A DNA stretch of 9,915 nt, taken from positions 1 to 9,915 of the forward strand of contig JAKCDN010000082.1 of assembly GCA_021841795.1 (NCBI GenBank). The letters run 5' to 3'. The translations under genes and the position numbers were made by a program. Positions 1 to 5,818 of this stretch are shown here, in pieces. The stretch's first letter is position 1; every line of letters starts with the position of its first letter. The notes below the pieces were generated by a model. It was not told the DNA's origin. It did not search any database and saw only the letters and a program-made list of their open reading frames with translations. The DNA is from Acidobacteriota bacterium (GTDB taxonomy: Bacteria; Acidobacteriota; Terriglobia; Terriglobales; Acidobacteriaceae).

Positions 1-1770
1 AGAGTAGCCCGTCAGGTGTCCGAAGCTCGCATACATCTTGTTGCCGTCCCGCCAGGTCCACGGCTGGAACCTCGTGTACAGCTCGCGCGTCATCGTGTCC
101 GGATCGATCTTCGCCGCGTCCCGGTCGTGCAGGTCCAGTGAGAGTGTTGTGTAGTAGAGCTGCGTCCTCACCCAGTCCGCGCGGCCAAACGCTCCCGCGC
201 GCTTCATGCTGCGGATCAGCTCCGCGGGCAGTACCTCGTCCGTCTCGTAATGTCTGGCAAAAGCCTGCAGCAATCCCTCGTCGCGGAAGAACTCCTCCAG
301 CATCTGCGACGGCACTTCGATAAAATCCCCCTCCGTCGCAAATCCCGATAGCCCCACCCACTCCGTGTGTCCGCCCAGCAGCGCGTGCATCAGATGCCCG
401 AACTCGTGGAAAAACGTGACCACGTCGGAGTACTGCAGCAGCCCTGGATCGCTCTCCTCCGCCGCGGGAAAGTTGCAGATCAGCGCCGCTTCGGGCAGCG
501 CCCGCCCCCGCGCGCCGGTCACCACCGGCGCCGCTGAAAACCACTTGTTCTTGCCCTCCCGCGGATGCATGTCCAGGTAAAACCGGCCCACAAGCTGCCC
601 GCCCTCGAACACCTCGTGCACCGTGACCGCCTCGTGCCACGCCTGCGCCTGCGCGGGCCGGAACTCGACCTTGAAGAGTTTCGCCGCCGTCTCCAGCACG
701 CCCGCCTGCACGCGCTCGTAGGGGAAATACGGCCGCACCGACTGTGAGTCGAACGCGAATCGGGCCCGCCGGAACTGCTCGTGCCAGTAGCCGCGGCTCG
801 TGATGTCGATCGCCTCAAGCTCCGGCTGCCGCGTCTGCGCGAACGCGAGCACCTGCGCATGTTCTTGTTGCGCACCCTCCCGGCTCGCCTCCTCCAGCCG
901 GCCCAGAAAAGCGCGCACCTTGGCCGCTGACTCCATCATCTGGTCTGCGGTCGCCAGATCGGCCCAGCTCCTGAACCCCAGCACGCTCGCAATCTCCTGC
1001 CGCGTCGCCAGCAGGTCCAGCAGGATCTGCCGGTTCTCCGGATACGCGCGCGTGTTGTAGGCCGCAAACATGCGCTCCCGCAGCGCCGCGCTCGCGGCAA
1101 ATGTCATCACCGGCATCATCTCCGGCGGGTCGGTTGAAAGCGTCACCGTCTCCGTGCCGTCCTCGCCCTTCTGCGCGGGGTGTCGGGCAATGTAATCGGC
1201 CGGCAGACCTTCCAGCTCCGCGGGCGTTGCTGAAATCGTCTTTCCGCCCTCCTGGATGTTGCGGCTGAACGTCAGGGACAGCTCGGTCGCCTTTTCGTGC
1301 AGCTCCTGCAGCCGCTGGCGTGTGGCCGTGTCCTTGTCCACGCCGGACAGCCGGTAGCCCAGCAGCGTCCGCTCCACGTAGTGCCGCGTCGCCGCGCTTG
1401 CGCCCTCCAGTTGCATGGCCGCCAGCGCGTCGTACACCGCCCGATTCAGGCTCAGCGCGCTCCCCGCCATGCCCACCCGCTGCGCTTCCATCTGCGCCTG
1501 GTCGCGGACCGCCTTGTCCGCCGCCACTGAGTTCAGGATTCCGGCCTGCGCCCCGGCCAGATTCAGTTGCTCGATCGCCGCATCGTAGTGCCGCAGCGTG
1601 TTGCCCGGTGTCCGTTCGCCCTTAACCGCCAGCAGCGCCGACAGTGCGGCCTCGTGCGCGGCCAGACGCTCGCTCACCCAGCTCGTCAGGGCCGCGGCCG
1701 ACACCGCGCCGCCCGCCTCCCAGACGTGAATCGATTGCGTTGTCCCGCCCGTGGGGATTTCAGTTGGCAT
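1..1770 (-). CDS. M3 family zinc oligopeptidase (thimet oligopeptidase-like), 3' end off window
   Basis: This is a cytosolic zinc metallopeptidase that cleaves short peptides, probably the late steps of peptide recycling. The reading frame is open from an ATG at 1770 to the left edge, giving 590 visible residues with no stop. The M3 signature HEFGH lies at residues 455-459 (bases 394-408). The third zinc ligand is the Glu in FIEVPSQMLEEF, about residue 485, which matches thimet oligopeptidase apart from one extra residue of spacing. Upstream blocks DMHPREGK and ALICNFP are also M3-typical. The frame leaves the window in FGHLTGYS, where the family has its conserved His and substrate-binding Tyr cluster, so I infer that some 70-100 residues are missing. 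There is no signal peptide (MPTEIPTGGTTQ). The start is supported by GGAGG at 1782-1786, 11 bases upstream, which is slightly long spacing. It lies 55 bases downstream of the LamG gene and may share its transcript. The family call is firm; the subfamily (prlC-like or dcp-like) is not. Confidence 0.93.
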   Translation of the reverse strand, partial: MPTEIPTGGTTQSIHVWEAGGAVSAAALTSWVSERLAAHEAALSALLAVKGERTPGNTLRHYDAAIEQLNLAGAQAGILNSVAADKAVRDQAQMEAQRVGMAGSALSLNRAVYDALAAMQLEGASAATRHYVERTLLGYRLSGVDKDTATRQRLQELHEKATELSLTFSRNIQEGGKTISATPAELEGLPADYIARHPAQKGEDGTETVTLSTDPPEMMPVMTFAASAALRERMFAAYNTRAYPENRQILLDLLATRQEIASVLGFRSWADLATADQMMESAAKVRAFLGRLEEASREGAQQEHAQVLAFAQTRQPELEAIDITSRGYWHEQFRRARFAFDSQSVRPYFPYERVQAGVLETAAKLFKVEFRPAQAQAWHEAVTVHEVFEGGQLVGRFYLDMHPREGKNKWFSAAPVVTGARGRALPEAALICNFPAAEESDPGLLQYSDVVTFFHEFGHLMHALLGGHTEWVGLSGFATEGDFIEVPSQMLEEFFRDEGLLQAFARHYETDEVLPAELIRSMKRAGAFGRADWVRTQLYYTTLSLDLHDRDAAKIDPDTMTRELYTRFQPWTWRDGNKMYASFGHLTGYS

Positions 1771-1825
1771 TGCCCGCAGATCCTCCGAAACTCTAGGTTA
1801 ACAAGCCCGTTCGGAGGGCCGTGTC

Positions 1826-2560
1826 TTACGGTTCCGCGCCCGCATTCACCACCGGCGGCAGCGCCAGAAACTCCTCCGGCTTCAGCGCGCGCGGCGTGAA
1901 CCGTGCCTCAAAGATCGCGCCCTTGAAGTAATCCCGCCGATTGATCCTCGTCCCGATCGACGAGTGCCCCTGGCCCTGCGGCGTCAGATGCAGTGTGCCC
2001 TCGCCCTGCATCGCATCCCCCACGTAATTACGCAGCATCTTGCCGTCGTATACCGCCGTCACGCGGTACCACCGGTCCAGCGGGTGCAGTTCGTCGCAGT
2101 TGAGCAGCGCCCGCGCTGATCCGTTCGACGCGGCAAAACTGTCCAGGCACCACTGGCCCTTTACGATCCGAATCTCGAACAGCATGCGGTTGCCCGTGTC
2201 CTTGCCCGTCGCCGGATCGACCTCGGCCAGATGGAAAAAACGCTGCGCCGGCGCGCCGTCCCCATCCGGACGAAAAATTACCTCCCACGTGTACTCGCTC
2301 GCTCCCGCCAGCGGATGAACGTCCACAAACAACGCATCGTCCACGCCGTTGAATGCAACCGCCTTTCCATAGGGCGAGTCCACAACCCGCGGATGCCCGA
2401 GCACATGCGTCGGATGTCCGTCGATTGCGTGAATGGAGTCGAATCTCCAGATCGTAAATTGCGCGGCCGCGGGCGATTGCGCCCATGCGCAGGCCAGCAG
2501 CAGAACGGTTGCGGCACATGGAGCCGCAATCCGGGCCACACCTCTCAGTGGAAATCTCAA
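1826..2560 (-). CDS. Secreted LamG/concanavalin A-like domain protein
   Basis: This is a small exported protein of 244 residues with one jelly-roll domain of the LamG-like superfamily, probably carbohydrate-binding; no enzymatic activity can be inferred. The N-terminus has a basic stretch (RFPLRGVAR), a hydrophobic core at about 11-23 and a signal peptidase I site after AWA at 25-27. LLAC at 21-24 could be a weak lipobox, so a lipoprotein is possible but less likely. The mature part shows family hallmarks: WRFD near 38-41, FNGVDDALFV at 70-79, EYTWEVIFRP at 89-98, W-Y-R-V-TAVYDG around 164-173, and IGTRINRRDYFKGAIFEARF at 202-221. The start is a TTG: an in-frame stop lies six codons upstream, no ATG is available, and AGGGAGAG sits 7 bases before it. 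The gene follows a CE15 esterase and a GH28 glycosidase on the same strand, which suggests a role in binding plant polysaccharide, as inference only. Confidence 0.82.
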   Translation of the reverse strand: MRFPLRGVARIAAPCAATVLLLACAWAQSPAAAQFTIWRFDSIHAIDGHPTHVLGHPRVVDSPYGKAVAFNGVDDALFVDVHPLAGASEYTWEVIFRPDGDGAPAQRFFHLAEVDPATGKDTGNRMLFEIRIVKGQWCLDSFAASNGSARALLNCDELHPLDRWYRVTAVYDGKMLRNYVGDAMQGEGTLHLTPQGQGHSSIGTRINRRDYFKGAIFEARFTPRALKPEEFLALPPVVNAGAEP

Positions 2561-2567
2561 TTTCGAT

Positions 2568-2575
2568 CTCTCCCT
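2568..2575 (-). promoter_or_regulatory. Ribosome binding site deciding the TTG start of the LamG gene
   Basis: The minus strand reads AGGGAGAG here, followed by 7 bases and then TTG at 2560. Upstream in this frame a TGA occurs almost immediately, and the next alternative is a GTG at codon 8, which would remove part of the basic signal-peptide region. The ribosome binding site and the intact signal peptide therefore both support TTG. Confidence 0.65.
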
Positions 2576-2593
2576 TCACTGCTCATTGCGCCT

Positions 2594-2614
2594 CCGGCCT
2601 CGTCCCCGGGCCGG
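2594..2614. repeat. Perfect 6-bp inverted repeat in the CE15-LamG gap
   Basis: CCGGCC at 2594-2599 and GGCCGG at 2609-2614 flank a 9-base loop and would form a GC hairpin on either strand. It lies in the leader of the LamG gene, about 35 bases before its start. No T-run follows on the minus strand, so it is not a classical terminator. It could be an mRNA-processing or stability hairpin between two operon genes. GC-rich sequence produces such short palindromes by chance fairly often. Confidence 0.35.
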
Positions 2615-2635
2615 CACATCAAGCCGTTGCATCTG

Positions 2636-2669
2636 GCTCTCGGTCCTGCCCGCGTGATGCCCTCGGTCC
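2636..2669. repeat. Pair of 11-bp direct repeats just after the CE15 gene
   Basis: GCTCTCGGTCC at 2636-2646 and GCCCTCGGTCC at 2659-2669 differ at one base and start 23 bases apart, roughly two helical turns. They lie between the CE15 stop codon and the LamG start. The spacing would suit two copies of a protein-binding site, but no regulator is visible nearby and chance similarity is possible. Confidence 0.25.
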
Positions 2670-2679
2670 GGATGGTTCT

Positions 2680-4083
2680 CTACTTGCTGCTTCCCGTAGC
2701 CTGCTCCCCGATCCCTGGCGGATAGCTGTCAAAGGATCGCGCGACCGGCCTGCCCAGCAGCCACTTGTCCGCAAACCCCAGCAGCGCGTCCCAGTCCCCT
2801 TGTACCATGCCGTGCGGACGGTCGGCCCAGTTCACGCCCAGCTTGCCTGTCGCATTGAAAAATGCGTACGCTGGCCGCGCGGCAAGCATCGACTGGTAAA
2901 CGCCATTCTGATTCACATTGGGGTCGTGCTCGCCCTCCAGCGCAATCAGGGGACGGGGCGCTACCAGCGCGATCAGCCAGTGCTCGTCGAACGGCAGTTT
3001 GTCCGGCTGTCCCCAGAACTGATGCAGATGCGGCGAAAACCAGTTCGGATATTTGCGCACCATCTCGGTCAGTCCTTCTTTCCCGCCCCGATCGGGCGCC
3101 GAGCCGCTGAACCGGTACGCGGGTGTTCCCCCTCCGGAGCTTGCCACCGGCGCAACCATCGCCCACCGTTCGTCAAATGCGCCCGCAATCAGCGCCGCTT
3201 TGCCGGTGCGCGAGACCCCGGTGATGATGAGTCGGTTTCGATCGATGGTCGGATCGGTCGCCAGGTAATCCACGATCCGCGACGCGCCCCACGCCCACGC
3301 CCGCAGCAGTCCCCAGTCGTAGTTGGGGTACGCCGGGAAAAAACGCGTCGTTCGATACGCCCAGCTTCCGTCCGGCAGGCGCAGCGTCGTGTCTTCGCCG
3401 CAGTCGTTGTTGTTGAACATCACCAGCGCGAAGCCGTGAGCCAGCGCCGGATTCGTCGCGGCAATCTCCTCCGCCGTGCGCGGGCCAAACGCATGCATCG
3501 GCCGCTGATTCTCGGCCGGGCCCACCACCAGCAGCGCGTCTTCGTTGTGTCCCTGGTTCGCGCCCGGCGGCAGGCGCGGCGGCGACGTGGCCCCCGGCGG
3601 TGTGCCCGCGGGCCAAACCACCGCCGGAAACGGCCCGCCCGTAGCCGGCGTGAAGATGCCAATATCCAGGCTGAGCCGCGCATCGGGGCCAAAGGTCAAA
3701 TGCACCAGCCGGTATTTGACCTTGCCTTCCCGCAGTGTCTGCGTGCTCACCACCACGCCTTTCACGTTCCCCGGCGGCGGCGGAGCCTGGCCGACCGCGT
3801 AGTACTCGAGCGTCCGCTTCATCTCCGCGCGCCGCTCCTGCCACTGCTTCAGGGTCTTTACCCGCTGCCCGTTGTCGAGCGTCATCACGTCCGGCATCGC
3901 GGGCCGGTCCGGCAGTTGGTCCACCCCGGGCATGTCGGGCATCCCCGTCCTGATCGGCGGTACCGGAATCTCTTTGGGGTCGGGGCGCATCGGGATATTC
4001 GAACTTGCCGTCTGCGCGTAGATCGTGCACGCCGGCATCAATACGGCGAGCAATGCGAAGCTGCTGCGGATTGACTTCATCAT
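2680..4083 (-). CDS. CE15 glucuronoyl esterase-like secreted alpha/beta hydrolase
   Basis: This is a predicted 467-residue exported esterase of carbohydrate esterase family 15. The family cleaves ester bonds between 4-O-methyl-glucuronic acid of xylan and lignin alcohols. The N-terminus MMKSIRSSFALLAVLMPACTIYAQ is a Sec signal peptide (cleavage near YAQ, residue 24). CE15 hallmarks are the nucleophile motif GVSRTGKAAL at 289-298 (Ser291, oxyanion Arg292, substrate-contacting Lys295), the preceding RAWAWGASRIVDYL at 261-274, FDEHWLIALVAPRPL at 365-379, and catalytic His424 in DRPHGM. The position 23 residues after the serine, where fungal enzymes carry the catalytic Glu, is Ala314 here. Acidic candidates after the next strand are Glu383, Glu385 and Asp387. 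The start follows GAGG at 4090-4093 by 6 bases; a second ATG is the next codon. The frame stays open upstream to 4389, but that stretch is Arg-rich, overlaps GH28 and lacks homology features. The gene lies 104 bases downstream of GH28. Family confidence is high, substrate moderate. Confidence 0.85.
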   Translation of the reverse strand: MMKSIRSSFALLAVLMPACTIYAQTASSNIPMRPDPKEIPVPPIRTGMPDMPGVDQLPDRPAMPDVMTLDNGQRVKTLKQWQERRAEMKRTLEYYAVGQAPPPPGNVKGVVVSTQTLREGKVKYRLVHLTFGPDARLSLDIGIFTPATGGPFPAVVWPAGTPPGATSPPRLPPGANQGHNEDALLVVGPAENQRPMHAFGPRTAEEIAATNPALAHGFALVMFNNNDCGEDTTLRLPDGSWAYRTTRFFPAYPNYDWGLLRAWAWGASRIVDYLATDPTIDRNRLIITGVSRTGKAALIAGAFDERWAMVAPVASSGGGTPAYRFSGSAPDRGGKEGLTEMVRKYPNWFSPHLHQFWGQPDKLPFDEHWLIALVAPRPLIALEGEHDPNVNQNGVYQSMLAARPAYAFFNATGKLGVNWADRPHGMVQGDWDALLGFADKWLLGRPVARSFDSYPPGIGEQATGSSK

Positions 4084-4187
4084 TTCATTCCTCAGGGGCT
4101 CGGGCCTGGCGCCGCTTACGCGCTCTGGCGCGCCTCGATCCAGGCTCTTGCGCCGCCGGTTCTTTGTTGAGACCAATGGCTCGATGA

Positions 4188-5579
4188 TCACTTCAGCTTG
4201 TATGGGGTTTCCGCCTCCGGCACCGGCTCGGGCGCCTTCGGCAATGTCGTCGGATCGATCTTCGCCGCGCCCTTCAAGCCTGTCCCGGTCACGTTTTCTA
4301 TGCGGATCAGCGGCCCTTCGAATCCCGTCACCTGCACGTTGCGAATCACCACGTCCTTCATATTCGCTAGCGCGATGCCGGTCGCGCACGTTCCGGTCAC
4401 GTTGGTCAGCGAGAAACCCACCAGCGGCTTCCGCGGGTGGATCTCCGTGGCCTTCACCAGCGCCGGCAGATTCGTGACCCGGATATTCGAGAAGTGAAAC
4501 TCGCGGAACAGTGGGATTCCTGCGTCCCCCGGCACCGGGAACTCATCCTGTTTGCCGCTGTTCAGGTTGTTCAGGCGCAGAAATCCCTGCTGCGCGCCCG
4601 ACGCTTCAAAGTCGTTCACCACAATGTTCTCTACAAACGCCCCGCGCCCCGGCCGGCTTTTGATGTAGATGGCGTGGCTGCGCGCGCTCAAGCACTTGCA
4701 GTGCTCGATCACAACATTGCGAATGCCCGCTGAGGTCTCGCTGCCGATGCCGATACAGGCAAAATACCGGTCGCTGAAGGTGCAGTTTGAGATGCGCACG
4801 TCTTCGCACACGCGATCGATCGTGTTGCCCTCTTCGCCGCGGCCTGACTTGAGCGAGATGCAGTCGTCGCTGGTCTCAAACGTGCACCCGTCAATGCTTA
4901 CGTGGCGGCAGGAGTCCACGTCGATCCCATCGGCGCCGCTCTGAAAAACCACGTTCTTGAAGCTCACATTCTCGCAGTACACCGGGTGCGTGGACCACAT
5001 GCCGGTCTGCACCGTAAGCAGGTTTTCCACCCGCACGTCGCGGCAGTTCGTGAACTCCAGCAGCGCCGGCAGCCGCAGGTGGGCCTCGCGCTCCACCCGG
5101 CCGCGAATCGCCTCGCTGGCCACAATCCTGCCCGGGCCCGCAATGCCGATGTTTTCCGCGTCCGTTGCCGAAATAAGCGCGCTGTAGCCCTTGATCCAGC
5201 GACCCTCCCAGCGCACTTCGGTCATCGGGTAGTCTGCCATTGCGCCGGAGCCCAGCAGGCTGGCGCCCTCCTCGATGCGCAGCGTGACGTTACTGCGCAG
5301 TGTCAGCGCCCCCGTCGCGTAGTCGCCGGCCGGAATCACAACCTCGCCGCCGCCCAGCACTGCGCAGCGCTCGATTGTGAGCTGCAGTGCCTCTGTCTCC
5401 CGGCTCTTGCCGTCGCCGGATGCTCCGTAGTCCTTCACGTTGAGCGTGACCTTTCGGCCTCTGTAAGCGGTTGCCGCCTTCGCCGGTTGCCCCAGCCCCA
5501 TGCCCTGCAAGCCGGCCGCGACTGGCGCCGCGGCCGTGCCGCACATCGCCGCCTTCAGGAAATCTCGCCTGTCTACCAT
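4188..5579 (-). CDS. GH28 family glycoside hydrolase (polygalacturonase-like), Tat-exported
   Basis: This is a 463-residue right-handed beta-helix hydrolase of glycoside hydrolase family 28, whose members cut galacturonan or rhamnogalacturonan backbones of pectin. The N-terminus MVDRRDFLKAA is a twin-arginine signal with an Ala/Gly-rich core and a likely cleavage near AKA (about residue 35). VNVKDYGASGDG-type pectate-lyase-like sequence follows at about 46-57 (LNVKDYGASGDG). Active-site blocks are GADGIDVDSC at 215-224 (Asp218, equivalent of the NTD Asp), SDDCISLKSG at 237-246 (Asp238 and Asp239), CIGIGSETSAGIRNV at 275-289 and YIKSRPGRG at 305-313 (Lys307). The catalytic-site His of GHG and the Arg of RIK are absent. 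Start choice is uncertain: the ATG at 5579 has no good ribosome site, whereas GTG at 5588 has GGGGGA 9 bases upstream and adds only three residues; ATG 5624 abuts GAGGA. It is the first gene of the minus-strand cluster. Family call is strong; precise substrate is unknown. Confidence 0.9.
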   Translation of the reverse strand: MVDRRDFLKAAMCGTAAAPVAAGLQGMGLGQPAKAATAYRGRKVTLNVKDYGASGDGKSRETEALQLTIERCAVLGGGEVVIPAGDYATGALTLRSNVTLRIEEGASLLGSGAMADYPMTEVRWEGRWIKGYSALISATDAENIGIAGPGRIVASEAIRGRVEREAHLRLPALLEFTNCRDVRVENLLTVQTGMWSTHPVYCENVSFKNVVFQSGADGIDVDSCRHVSIDGCTFETSDDCISLKSGRGEEGNTIDRVCEDVRISNCTFSDRYFACIGIGSETSAGIRNVVIEHCKCLSARSHAIYIKSRPGRGAFVENIVVNDFEASGAQQGFLRLNNLNSGKQDEFPVPGDAGIPLFREFHFSNIRVTNLPALVKATEIHPRKPLVGFSLTNVTGTCATGIALANMKDVVIRNVQVTGFEGPLIRIENVTGTGLKGAAKIDPTTLPKAPEPVPEAETPYKLK

Positions 5580-5816
5580 TCTGCGCACTGTCGGGAATCC
5601 CCCGTTTCTAAAGACGTGCGCCATTCCTCGAAAGCCGCAAGTGGTCAGTCCACTGCCTGCCCGGGAGCGCCGTCCCCCGCGCGCCGCAGCCCTCAACGCG
5701 CCGCCTTCCAATCGCCGTTTCTCTCGCTTCCTGCCGCCCCAAGGGGTAGATGCAATGGTCCGGCGCGTGTTTCCCGGCCAAGTTCCGTATTGCAAACCCT
5801 TTGAAAGCCCTTTAAG
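5580..5816. promoter_or_regulatory. Divergent intergenic region between GH28 and aroDE
   Basis: These 237 bases separate two genes transcribed away from each other, so promoters for both directions should lie here or just inside the genes. A small palindrome AGTGG-TCAGT-CCACT occupies 5640-5654 and could be an operator-like site on the GH28 side. No convincing -35/-10 pair toward GH28 was found. The best pair toward aroDE is listed separately. No small gene is supported: the frames open here are Arg-rich continuations of the neighbouring genes' frames. Confidence 0.5.
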
Positions 5817-5818
5817 AT
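5790..5818 (+). promoter_or_regulatory. Possible sigma-70-like promoter overlapping the aroDE start codon
   Basis: TTGCAA at 5790-5795 and TAAGAT at 5813-5818 are separated by 17 bases; each hexamer matches four of six consensus positions. The -10 element overlaps the ATG at 5817. If it is real, transcription would begin near 5825 and translation would have to start further in, for example at ATG 5847. The surrounding sequence is more AT-rich than average, which raises the chance of a false match. Confidence 0.3.

Noticed and set aside
1771..1825. Weak GCCC/GGGC hairpin in the gap between the LamG and M3 peptidase genes
   Set aside because: It has only four pairs and a 7-base loop with no proper T-run; too weak to call a terminator.
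2028..2579. 183-codon minus-strand frame overlapping the LamG gene in another register
   Set aside because: It lacks any domain, whereas the LamG frame has a signal peptide and a jelly-roll pattern.
2485..4074. 529-codon plus-strand frame opposite the CE15 gene
   Set aside because: It is Arg- and Pro-rich with no motifs, lies opposite a gene with clear CE15 signatures, and crosses the LamG-CE15 gap; it is a shadow frame.
4084..4389. N-terminal extension of the CE15 frame
   Set aside because: It overlaps the GH28 coding region, is Arg-rich, and the internal ATG at 4083 has a ribosome site followed by a clear signal peptide.
4902..5804. 300-codon plus-strand frame opposite the GH28 gene
   Set aside because: It has no recognisable motif, and the opposite strand encodes conserved GH28 active-site blocks.
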